NCBI GenBank assembly: GCA_024663395.1
Contig: JANFAH010000011.1
Span: forward strand, 744,001-808,000
Reading direction: 5' to 3'
Length of the DNA: 64,000 bases
From: Pisolithus tinctorius
Taxonomy: Eukaryota > Basidiomycota > Agaricomycetes > Boletales > Pisolithaceae
Under the pieces are notes generated by a model. The model was given only the letters and a program-made list of their open reading frames with translations, did not search any database and was not told the DNA's origin. Of the stretch, positions 34,057 to 45,600 are shown piece after piece. The number at the start of each line of letters is the position of its first letter. Position 1 is the first letter of the stretch. Position numbers and translations under genes: made by a program.

Positions 34057-36942
34057 TCTGCCCAAGGGGACACGAACGGGAAACTTGGGTATACGTTGAA
34101 AAGTTACAGTGACAGACGGAAAAACTAAATTAACTTCTGCTGCTTGGACTAAATACGTTGCACGTGGAATGTGGCAGTGAGTCAGCTGAAGCGGAGTTGC
34201 TTGGGCCAATGAACATTCTCCTGCAGCCGAGTAGGCATTGCTTGGCAGGCAACTGGCAGCTTGATGTGCATTGTTGTAAGGTTAGCGTGGGTGCGGGCGT
34301 TGACATAAGTAAAGCAACCGACAGAACGACGACGATCGCACTGGCGCAGCTTGGGATGCGGCTGTTCCAGTACCCACCAGTTGTGCAACTTTGTAAAATA
34401 TCCTCCCGTCAGGCCTATGGCAAGGGCCTCTGACGTTGGGCTCCAAAGATCGCATTGCAGATATACAGAAAGGCGACTTGGGCCGGCGAGAACGTTTATT
34501 ACGTAATAAACAAAGCATGGCTTCGCGACCCCCAGTCACTCCAAGTTGACCATGAAGCTGTTGACTTGATCCTCCAATCTTGTGTCTCAGACAAAATGGC
34601 GACCGCTCGATGATTCGTCTATGGTTGTCCTTGTTTCATGTGTAAAAGCTGTTTTGAAGAGGACAGAGTACCTCGTCTAAACCCATATCAGCAAATCTTC
34701 ACTTGGCATGTCTTTCATGTCGTGCGACTCGTGCTATCGAACTGAGCGTCTACGCAAACACATGTCGGACGTCCGGCGAGGGCAGCCAGTTATTAGATTC
34801 ACTCTCACCTTTTCTGTTGTGACAACGAAAAATGAACACAGCATTTAAGATATGTCAAACAAGTGATGGGGCACATATACATTCATTCGCCACAATAGTG
34901 GATGCTGCATGTTCTTGCACGCCATTATGACTCGATCGGCGCGGTGATTCATTGACTTCAAGCCCTCAGTCAGTCATTTCGCCACTACCACTGATACATA
35001 TATTCGACTTGACATGTGTAGCTTGGCGCGTCTCACACTGATCTCGGACTTTTTGACACGATAATTTTTAGGGTACCAATTATTTTCAGACATTGGCTGA
35101 AAGCCTTCATCCAGCTGTTTCCCCCGCCTTTCCAATTCCGCACGGCTCCGCTGTTGTGCTCTAGCAACACCGATTGTCAATCCGCGGCGGATTACTCGAT
35201 ATTTGTCCCTTTATTCGAGCGATTTCTGTTCTTCCTCGCAGTTACAGAGCATACGGTGCAAAATCGCAAGATCCGAGTCAGATATTGGATGGACTGTATG
35301 TAATTCCTTGACGCTCCGACGGTGGCTAGCTGTGGCATCTGATGTTATTGATTTATGCCGCCTCTCCTTCTCAGAATCGACTTTCTTCCCCCCACATGGC
35401 GTCGGGACCGAGACGCAGATTGTCCCTTTCAACCCACTCCAGATCTATTCTTCCTTTCGCCATGTGGAATTCTACCGACCGCCGTGACGACCCGCAAATT
35501 TACCGCCTGCCCCAGTGCAGGGCCCTTACTTCGGAGGTTTGAAAGGACCGCACTTCTTCCCAGGCTAATACCGCAGACCCGCCCAATTTGGGTACTTACA
35601 CTATTTCAGGGGTTGCTTCCTGCATTGCGCACGTGCCAATATTGTCCCTGGGTTTAGCACGTGTGTTACCAAGGACACTTTAAGGTTGGTCAGTCTTCGA
35701 TATCAAGGGTCTTGCTGTGAGGGAACATAGACGCGGAGTTGATAACGTTGCGACTCGAAGGACAACAAACTTCCACCGCCCATTCGCCCGCAATCAGCCA
35801 CGTCTACTTACTGTAAGCGTCGTCCTGCGTCATCCTTTATCATATCGCAGGTGCCTGAGGAGCGTGTGAGAAGCATCAATCACATGGCACGACCCACAAC
35901 ACCGTGAGATAACAAAGTATTCCGCATCTCAGCGCTCCAAAGCTTAGCCTCATTTCAGACACCTTATCATCACTAGCCCGCCAAAGGTTATTCTTATTTC
36001 CAGTATCAGGGGGGAACGAGAAGGAAGGAGATAGCGCCTTCACCCACACTCACTTCCTATCAACGAAGTCCGCACAGAATTTCCAATTGGCCCCGCCATT
36101 TTGCGCCCTAGAATCAGCATGGATGGCGCATGGAAGAAGCACCACAGTCCATGCGTATCATAATACCTGCCCCCGGAACTTGCGAGCGAACCTCGTGTAA
36201 GCCCCTGTCCGAGTTGCACGAATATCCGAGAACCCCACATCTTCGCGTGCACAGCTTGTCTATCACGACACTGATCAACACAACGACCCTTGCATGCGAC
36301 GTCGAAAGACCCTTCTTCGGCCCCGTCGATCTTGCCATTTCGATGTGGCCCTTGCGATGGGGTACCTGTCACATGCCATGGTTACAATTGTATGAATGTA
36401 CGTAGAAAGAAAATTGATAGAAAGGCGTCAACCCTTCCCCACCGTAATCATGTGAGATGGGGGATAGGCTCGAGTGAGCACATGGTTGGACATGGAAAAC
36501 AAAGACAGTTAAGCGCCCAAAGGCGGTGTTTCCGGCTTGCCGGGAGAGACTTGTCCGTTTTGTCTGTCTGCATTATGTCGCTCATCATACGCCCGTAACG
36601 TATGTTACGACATGTATTGAATGTTGGATCCGGCAATAGTAGAGGAGGCTTATCACGACACCCAGACCTACCCAGACACGCCAAATACATGCAGTAGGCA
36701 GGTCCCCGTTGATACTAATACCAACCACTGAAAATGAGCGGACTGATGGGCGGACGCGATTGGCTACAGAGACGATCGGATTCATGAGTCAACTGCGGTG
36801 GAGAGATGGGAGTTACTAAAGGACACAAATTCCAATACATCGAACGTTGGAGAGTAAGTCAAGGCACAAACTAACTAGACAGCCGTCAAAAGAAACCCAC
36901 CAAGCCAATCCAGATCAAAGCAGATATGCCGCCGCAATCTCA
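34057..36942. other. Intergenic region, no gene recognised
   Basis: 2.9 kb. The left end holds the MARVEL gene promoter. Candidate frames at 35,203-35,657 (plus) and 35,180-34,974 (minus) were inspected; none shows conserved motifs or a splice pattern that I can defend. The right end contains the 3' region of the PP4 gene. Confidence 0.5.
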
Positions 36943-38701
36943 TTAAAGGAAGTAATCTGCAAGAGGCCGCTTTGCTGGTATGGATCGCACGTCCTGTTTG
37001 ACATAACCTTCAGAATCCACGTATTATATCACGAAACGAATGAAAGTGGTAAAAAGGGGAAAAACTTAAAAACTCGAAGGCTACCCAGCGATATGAAATA
37101 TAGCTGTCAAGTGCTGCGCCACTGGCCGGCAAGCCGCGTAACACCGTTTGGAAGAAGCGAGGAAGAAATAGGTATTAAAAAAAGCGGCGACTGTGTCGCG
37201 GAAGACTAGAGAAAACCAAGACGAGCAGAACTTTAAAAAAACTGACCGACGGGATGAACTTACCGAAGGCGCATGCGAGAAAACTTTGTACTCTTGCGCG
37301 AGGTGTTCGTCCAGTTCGAGTATAGAGGCTACGTTTCCACACCTATTCATTTCAAATGAACACCGCCCGATTCAAGCCCAGGAAATTATTCAGTGAGCAC
37401 TCCGAGAAGACACTCCCCTAATCCACGCAAGACCCACCGATAACAATAATTCGGGGCACTCCAAACAGTCACGATTGTCCCATCAAACATGAGCTTGTAC
37501 CCCTCCATAGCTAGCTGGTGCGCGCGCGCAATGAGGTCGATCGCATTGTGATGCGCAAATGTCTTGGTAATGTCCGACCCGAACAAAAAACCAGCACCCC
37601 GTGGTGATATTCCCCATCCCGATATTTCTAGTTTTGCAGACGCGTACAAGCGAGGGTCAGGCATCAGGGTCTAACGGGAAAGGGGACCCTACCGTCTGGA
37701 TCAGACCACAGTAAGTCACACATCGGTCCGTCGTGCGGGACCTCCTGTTTTCGATCAATTGCTCGAATCTAGAATGCGATAGCCGATTAGCATGTTGCAC
37801 GTCCAACCCACATTGCCCGTCTCCCGTTACCATCACCGATGGTCACAACATCCGCGACGCTTCACACCTCAAGTCTCAGGACCCGCAACCGCAAAAGAGA
37901 GAGAGAGAGAGAGAAAACCACATCCCGTACCGTCCACACACCTACTCACCTGATCGATCGATTGCAAGTTCGGGCTTAATCCACCATGCACACAAAACAC
38001 CCTCCCGTCCACAATCGCAGCAAGTGCAAGATAATCAAACACCTCACAACACCATCTCCACACGTTTGTGCTCCCGTACTTGCGCACGCACTCGTCGTAA
38101 AATCCATACACCTGGGTGATCTGCCGCGATTCGTGGTTCCCACGGATTAGCGTGATGCGGTCAGGATAACGAACTTTGAGGGCGAGCAGTAAAAGGAAAG
38201 TTTCGACGCTGTAGAAACCACGGTCCACAAAGTCACCTGATGAGGTGACACAATAGGTTAATAAGCTGCCTCGTGATCCGATATCATGGGGCACAAGGCG
38301 TGCTAGTACAGACGACCGGACCGGGCTGACCTACCCATGAAGAGATAATTCGTCTCCGGACAAAACCCGCCTACTTTAAAGAGTTCCATGAGGTCATAAA
38401 ACTGGCCGTGTATATCGCCACATATCTGCGCGCGTGTGAGGGAAGGGAAAGGGCGATAGAGATGACATTTGCGTGTGAACAAAGTTGTTGGTGCAGCGAT
38501 GTAAGGAAAGTGTGAAGAAACTAGCGATGCTCACTGTCACGGGAGAATCCACGACTTGAACATTAGCCTCCTCGATTAGAATTTCGCGCGCTTTGAAGCA
38601 TAGCCGCTTGACCTGTTCCTCGGAGATGGGTTCGCATCGCGTCAGTTGGTCGATTTGCCTGCGTTGCCGAGCGGAAGTTACCGCCGTCCGTCGTCGTTCA
38701 T
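36943..38701 (-). CDS. PPH3: Serine/threonine phosphatase PP4 catalytic subunit
   Basis: Metal-binding and catalytic motifs of PPP phosphatases are all present: [26 protein letters not shown], and HGG in [11 protein letters not shown]4-type wording ([33 protein letters not shown]) separates it from PP2A and PP6. Exons: 38,701-38,682 (tentative), 38,658-38,535, 38,425-38,335, 38,236-37,950, 37,768-37,693, 37,627-37,438, 37,342-37,264, 36,993-36,943. The last exon lies beyond a 270-nt intron and supplies [12 protein letters not shown], ending in the conserved YFL that is carboxymethylated in this family. The total of 305 codons compares with 307 in human PPP4C. Only the first join is doubtful: it leaves a 23-nt gap. 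Known PP4 acts in DNA-damage recovery and nuclear processes. Confidence 0.92.
37896..37914 (+). repeat. (GA)n microsatellite in a PP4 intron
   Basis: About ten GA dinucleotides (CT on the coding strand) lie in the intron at 37,769-37,949, which is longer than its neighbours. Confidence 0.85.
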
Positions 38702-40974
38702 CGTGTTTGTGTTTGGAATCAAAAAATAAACCGGGGTTCCACGTTATTATTAGATGTTGGGTGGAACCGGAGGACCGCGGAATTCAGAAAGAGAAAATCA
38801 CCAGGGTAGAGTTTTAGAGCCGTCATCGGAACGGCAGGATACATCACCGTTGAATAGGGAATTCATACATTCCGAGGGCACCGGACAATGAGGACGCACC
38901 GACACGGCACACAGCAGTGGCACCACGGGATGATTGAATATACGAACGGGATCGGCAAGTCGCGAGATGGGCCGAACGTCGCATTTGAAGGCAACGAGGC
39001 ATAGTCATCCCGAAGTCCGGACATGTCGGTGTCGATTGAAGTTAGTTGAGTTGAAATTTTAGTGTGGGCGTTTGCATGAAACAAAGAGTAGGCGGTTACG
39101 CCACACCGCGAAGGATGAAACCAATCCCGAGGGTTTGACAAGAAATGTCAGGTGTGTGAATGGGGTGTGTGTGTGTGCGGGTACGAGTGGATCCCCATGT
39201 ATGTGTACGCAATTCGAGGCGATGTCGGACGAGCCGGAATTTAACAATGCGCATACGAGCAAGACACAGAGAGAAGCACGAGATGAGATGTGGGTGTAAA
39301 GGCATTGGTTAGCGTCGCCCTCTCTCCCTCACACACCCGGAAAAACCAAAATGCAAAGCACAAAGCATGTTGGTAAGACATACCTATCCAAATCGCTCTC
39401 ACCCATCTTTCAATTTTTTCTTTTTTCTAGAACCAGCGCCTATGGAAACGTGGGCGTTGCGCCGCTTTTGCTGTCCTACCTCGTTTTCAGTCAAAGTGGT
39501 GGCAGATAGACGCGTGAGTGCCATACAAAAGTGGATAGTAAGGACACTGTTGGATTATTTGAAGCTTTACCAGTCAGAAGCTTAATTATACCTTGATAAA
39601 TCGAAACGAGGCTGACGGTCGCACTTGCTGAATCACTGAAGGAAAGATGGGACACAGCGGAGCTGGCCGTCGTCGGTGGAACGGAGCGGTTCCACCGTTA
39701 CCATCTTCGGAGTATCCTTCTCACGGTAACTTCCCCCCTATTTCCAGTTGAAGTGCAAAACTGGATGTCTCCTGCCTGCCCTCGTTAAAAAAACGATGTT
39801 CATCACATTGCACACGACGGAAGGCTACTAAGTAGTCATGCAGGTAAATGTATAGGAGGATCGTCCGGCTAAGCCAGCCGAAGAACTCGTTTCAAATTCA
39901 GCATGATCCGGCGTGTTCAACGCCAATCCTCAGTGGGGCAAGAACTGACTTACTAGAGTTATTCCCGTCGAAACTCCTCGAGGAATAGGTCAACGTCAAG
40001 ACGGGTCATCAGTCGTCAAGCAAGGCAGTGTGCTATTAACACGGTGAATAATACACGCCACGACACGATTTTGGAGCTGGGAAGCTCGAACCTGGACGCC
40101 TGGCAGCACTTGGCCGCAACAGGACAGGTCCCAAAGCACTCCGAAGCTTCTACCACGGAACTCGAAAACATAAATATCTATTACGAGCACAAGACCAGTG
40201 ACGAACGTGCATCGTTGTCGTCGCATCGCCCTGCATCTAGAAGTTAGCGTGTGCATCGACCAGCATAATGTCATAATACGTGCCCAGTACATGATGGACG
40301 TGGATGGAGACGGCGTGCCTTGGAGCGTTGCTGTGGAAGCAGTGGAACATTGTATGGATGGAAAGAAGCAATATTGTATTGGAGGCATATGACCTCCACA
40401 CCTCAAGCTGTGCAGTGATTTGTGAACTCCCCCAACAGCCGGGATCTCAACCCAGTTCCAATTAACGGCCTACCAATCAGACTATCCCATATATCGACAA
40501 TGGCCACGCCTTCACAACCCTTACTTTGACTCGGTATTGACCGGTGGTCGATTAATCCCTTTGGGCAATCTCACATGGTGAACGCGAAGAACCAAGCGTG
40601 TTTTGTTTTTCTATGAACAATACTGTACAGTATTGAGGTGAGACTATAGGGTACGTGTACTTGCAAAGGATACGTGGCGATGCAATTGGCTTGGTTTGCA
40701 ACGGCGGCAGTAAAGGGGACAATTTTAATGATACAGCGGGGGGGTCGGTGGACACCAGAACAGACAGACAAAGACAGGTCAGATGAGCGATAGGAGGTGT
40801 GCAGGAAAAGCAGACAGCGGAGAGCGTCGAAGACTGGAAGCGGTGAGCCTAGAGTACAAATAACCGGCTCACATCGAAATTGAGAGAAAAAAAATAAAAC
40901 GATGCGAAACATGAGGAAGAGGAAAGAGAAAAGCAAAGACGCATCTAATCTTTGAAAGTGCGGTAGTCGACGGT
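38702..40974. other. Intergenic region, no gene recognised
   Basis: 2.3 kb containing the PP4 promoter side and the 3' flank of the zinc-finger gene. A minus-strand frame of 136 codons (40,406-39,996) has composition unlike the neighbouring genes and no motif. A (TG)n-like stretch lies near 39,165. Nothing else is assigned. Confidence 0.5.
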
Positions 40975-42618
40975 CTACGACCGCCCCCTGAGCAGCTCGG
41001 ACTTCCATCCCTGCCCCATAGACAGTGGGGATGCGTGGTACGAATACCCACCGATAGACGAGTGGGCATGTGGATGATGATGAGACATCGTATACGCTGA
41101 CGCTCCCAGAGTCGCCGAAGTAGACAAACTGGGAACCTGAATGTGCTGCGCCAAGCGTCCCATGTCACCCCTTACGACACGCTCATCCTGGATGGGCGCC
41201 AGAATGGGAGGCGGAGAATCGTATCTAGGAAGATTTTGTTGGGGGATTCCCATGGGATGATGGGTAGCATGATACGATGGTGGCAGGCCGATATGAGTAG
41301 AAGAACCGGGCATGTACCCGTTCGACATACCATCCAAGGAAGAATAAGACGTCGTAGTGTCGTGGTTGCCCTCACTGCGGTATGCCGAGTAGTTTGGTGG
41401 GGAGGGTTCAGACGCTTGGGAATGTGGGGAGACTGAAACAGAGTGGGAAGAATCTGGTGAGGGCGTGCTGTAGTGTACTGGATAGGATTGTGGGTGGGAC
41501 AAGTGGGAAATAGATAAGCGAGACGAATGGGAAGGCACGTGCGCTGAGGAGGGTGGCGAGTGGTCGTGCATACTGTCCATCGACGACTGATGCAGAGCGG
41601 ATTGGAGGCGAGCTGTAGACGGTTTCTCATCGTAATATGAGTAGCTATGATCCTGTACGGGGGCCCCTGTACTAGGTGCGTGATATCCATACCCGGATGA
41701 ATGGGCGGGCTCGAAGCTTGGAGGACTATCAGCGAAGTGGGTTTGCAATGGAGAATGTTGAGCGACGTGTCCATTGGAGAGAGACTGGGAATGTGAAGGT
41801 ATGATTGGATACGAATTCTCCAAGGGTGTCGAGGATCGGCTGGACACGCTGCCGGATTGAATTGTATCTGGATATATGGGGTATGCAGGGACGAGTGCGG
41901 GAGGGGAATCCGGTGGAGGAGGGATGGCGTGCTCCAGTGGAGGAGGGGTGGTAAGACCATCGTGTGAGGAGCGGTCCGACATGGTCAAGAGACCACTCGA
42001 GCGGCTGCGGCCGGTTGCGGCACCGACCGCACGAGCGATTGCAGCCCGGGTAGCAGAACTGGAGCTCCTTCTCGATCCCGGAGACAAGTGGATACGATAA
42101 CTACATGGAATATACAGCTCAGCACAGGAAAACAGCAAGAGAGGAAACAAAGAGGCACGCCATCGGGGGAGTAAGATAAATAGGACGGACACTCACTGTT
42201 GTTGGAGGTTGTCTTGTCTAGAGCATCTGGTCTCGCAACCAGGGAAGGGACATTTGTGGTTGCGCTCACCGGTGTGCACGCGGATGTGGCGCGCTAGGTG
42301 GCCGCTGGTAGTGAAACCACGGTCGCAAGTTTGACAAACATGTTTTTTCTTGGCGACCGAGTGAGATACCAGGTTTTGTGGCGAGGGATGAGGAAGCGAC
42401 CCTGGCGCGGTAGGGGACTGTGGGGATACGGACGAGGGGCTCATGTCGGAGTGATGACGAGGCATGAACTTGTTATGCAGGGACGCGGACGGACAGACCG
42501 AGGAAGGAGGCACTGATACTGGGCTGGAGCCAGCGTTGGACTGTCCTCCTTTATGAATGAAAACGTCTACAGTACCTGCGAGGCAGTGAGGCCGAAAAAA
42601 TAATATACGTAATTGCAT
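40975..42618 (-). CDS. C2H2 zinc-finger transcription regulator, NRG1-like
   Basis: Two C2H2 fingers in tandem, CQTCDRGFTTSGHLARHIRVH and CPFPGCETRCSRQDN ending in QQHYRIH, have the arrangement of the NRG1/NRG2 repressors. The codon for the second finger's first zinc-binding His is split by the intron at 42,101-42,196 (GTGAGT...TGTAG). Upstream is a Ser/Pro-rich segment. Downstream is about 370 residues of Ser/Pro/His/Tyr-rich, low-complexity sequence ending SELLRGRS. Two starts are possible: 42,618, or a Met near 42,463 (MPRHHSDM). The first would be preceded by AT-rich DNA with an acceptor-like CAG at about 42,580, so an upstream exon cannot be excluded. It is presumed nuclear; targets are unknown. 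Confidence 0.85.
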
Positions 42619-45600
42619 CTGTTACGGAAGAAAAAATATACATTTAAACCCATTTCATACTTGATATGGAGCTTTTTTTACAATCTCAGATCTTCCAATT
42701 GGGGTCTAGCAGAGTTTTGGCTTTGAATCTGGATCTGGATCTGCCGCGGAACTTGCCGGTATGCTTCTCCGCAGGTTGGTTGGCATACGGAGGCTTTTCC
42801 CCCCGAAACCGGACTCATGGGTACGTCTGCCCGTCGGTACCTAGTGGCGACGATTTGCATCGACCGTTGCTCAAATCTCTTGCACACCAGTGGTACTACA
42901 GCAGCAGTGCTTTGAGCCCATCCTGAATAACAGTGTCAAGGTTGAGTTCAACGCATGACACGTGCAATACCATCTTACTCGTCCACGTGACTTGGCCTGA
43001 TCGACAAAACAACCATTCCATTCAAATCCCCCCAAACCGTAGTGGCGGACGCGCCGCAAGGCTGTCTGTGGACTCACCTCAGTATACTTTTCCCACAATT
43101 CAATTCAATTGCCAACTGGACCAACCAGGCACCCCCCTTCCCGTTTTCGGGACCGTCACCAGTAGTAGACACCCACACTAACACACACCTTCTGATCGAA
43201 CTCATCCACTAATCCACTCTGCCAACCGCTAATAGAGAGATCTACCTAGACACCTCCATGGATACACTCCCCACTACATACTATTTCCTCCGTGCAATGC
43301 ATCCCTCCGGTATTATTCCTCCGCTCTTCTAAACGGTTGCCCCTGCCCACCTTTCTTCTCGAGCGCATCACGTATACGCACTTGTCAGCACCCCACTGCA
43401 TCATAACCATCTAGTCATCGGCGCAGATCGCCGTCAGTCGCCACGTCGCTCGCAGGCTCCCGTCGTCGTTGCTCCCAAGAACAGTAAACAATCAACAACA
43501 AATGAATAAGGAATAAAAATAAAAAAACATCCATTCCTCCCAATTCAGTTCTAGTTCGTCGTGATGGTATCAACTCTCACGCGTACCGGCAGTTCTCTTC
43601 CCACGTCTACCCCTCCCCCCTCGATCATATCTTAGAAATCCTCCTGTATGCTGACCATATGTACACACGCTTGTGCGTCTGTGCTCGAACTCAATCAATC
43701 TTCCATCGTCCTCGATTACTTCCACCTACACACGGTCGTTGTGTAGGCGTGATTGCTCATCCAGCCATCCAATTGATGATCGACGCAAAGCTCAATCTAG
43801 ACCCCTCCCTCCCTCCGTCCTCGCCAATGCCTCCTGTCCGCGGCAATCCCAAGTCCGCCACGATGAACTCAGTCTAGCCCAACGTGCACACCATCGGCCA
43901 TGCTTGAACCACTCAGTGGCACCGGCACGAACGGATCAGTTATCCGTGTTTGCCGTCCCCCTCATTAGCCGTAACAGCATTTCACGTGCAGCTTTGGTGA
44001 AACAGGTTTGGACACGCTTTCACCCTCTTTCATATACATATCCTATGGCTCCCAACTCCATAGGATCAGATTCGGAGATCTTACATGTCAGATGTATACG
44101 TACATGATCCTGTATAACATACGCATGTATCCATCTCATCGCGTGGTTGGTCCTTTTATCTATTTTCTGCTACTTCGACTCCCACCGACCGCCACGCCAC
44201 CCGGAAGGTGAAAACAATGTGACAGTTAGCGTTGTGCTAGTGTCAATCCTTCCAAATCCACTGCGAAATAACAAGAAATACCACGCGCTCCACGATATGT
44301 GTACCTCGCGCTGTTTACCGATCCACGTTCGTGGTACATAACACAGATAGTAACCTGTAGTAACATGTCACCCTGATATTGCTTAGCGACGAATATATAC
44401 AGTCTTGGCTAGCTGAACACTGGAATGACAGGTCGCAAGGATGTCGGTTATGTATTTGAGCCAGTGCGTGAGGAACAATCTAAAGATATGATGTGGGCCA
44501 CTGGGCCTCGATTATCAGCGCAAGGACCTGGTTGGTCACAAGCCAACAGTTTGAATGATCGCTCACACTTCCAAGTCAAACAGGTTACGTCGCAGTACGT
44601 ACAGGATCCCATCAGAGCAGCCCTGAAAAAGTCAAACTAATGGGACCTAAAATCCCCGGTTCCTCTGGAGGGTGTCAATCGTTCCTTCATCGTTTCGATT
44701 TCGGTATCCTTTCGTCCAGAGGGGCTAATCACGCATCTGTCAAGTGGTGGTGTGTCAAAATGGTCGTAAAGTCACCAGACTGTCAGCAAAAAGATAACTT
44801 AGCTCTGGCCAGAGCGGTACTACGTGCCGTGCCTTGAACTTACTGTACTAGGAAGGAACGAGCCACCGGAGGTCATGGGCGTCAAAACTTCAGATATGTA
44901 CATATGCACCTTGGTGGTCGGTGGCATCGGCATCACGCATGCAAGCGAGTAGGTGGTTGGTCCAAATCCTAGCCTCGACTCTCGACCATTACCACTGCCA
45001 ACTCGCGACCACCACGATGCCCGATCGGGACGGCCACCCAATCACATAGTCGTCTGACCCGAACAACAAAGATGATCATTCGACCCCTATCAGGTGAGCT
45101 ATATGGCCGGACAAACGAGGTCAGTGTACCCACTGTAGAAGTTCGCAGCCCACGTGTACATGTGGGCCAAGCCTATTATTAGGAATATATGTATTGTGAG
45201 CTGCTCAGATGACCTCCCTTACAAGGCTTCACGTTCTCTCCATAAAGCATCCCTTCTCACAAAGCACTCTATCTGGATTGTGGGGGCCCTTTGTTCGGAA
45301 ATAGGGACCGGATCTACCCGGTAAACGTCTTTACCGCAACAATGGACTAAACGTTGCACCATCGAAGAGTGGCAACGCTTTAGGGTATGGGCAACAGCGA
45401 GATGAGGTCGTCATGGGTATGCATGGGCCGAGAGCATGGCGTGCATTTTTCTCTGTGCGCCAAGATACACATCGATCGGCGGTGCGAGTCGGACCTGTCC
45501 TTTCCACGGTATCTTGCTCCATGTTTGATAGGGACTATGAGTCCGACCTCTAGATTGAACATGAACACACCCTTATAGCCTCGCGGGTCCCGTGCGTATG

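Noticed and set aside
36040..36372. 110-codon minus-strand frame as a gene upstream of the MARVEL gene
   Set aside because: No recognisable domain; overlapping frames on the other strand are equally long.
37107..37205. Terminal PP4 exon following the acceptor at 37,206
   Set aside because: It gives a C-terminus without the family's YFL ending; the exon at 36,943-36,993 aligns residue for residue in length and ends DYFL.
39996..40406. 136-codon minus-strand frame as a gene
   Set aside because: No motif, no splice-consistent extension, and composition unlike neighbouring genes.
41172..41960. 262-codon minus-strand frame overlapping the zinc-finger gene
   Set aside because: It is a shadow frame of the low-complexity Ser/Pro/His region; the adjacent frame joins the zinc fingers through a clear intron.
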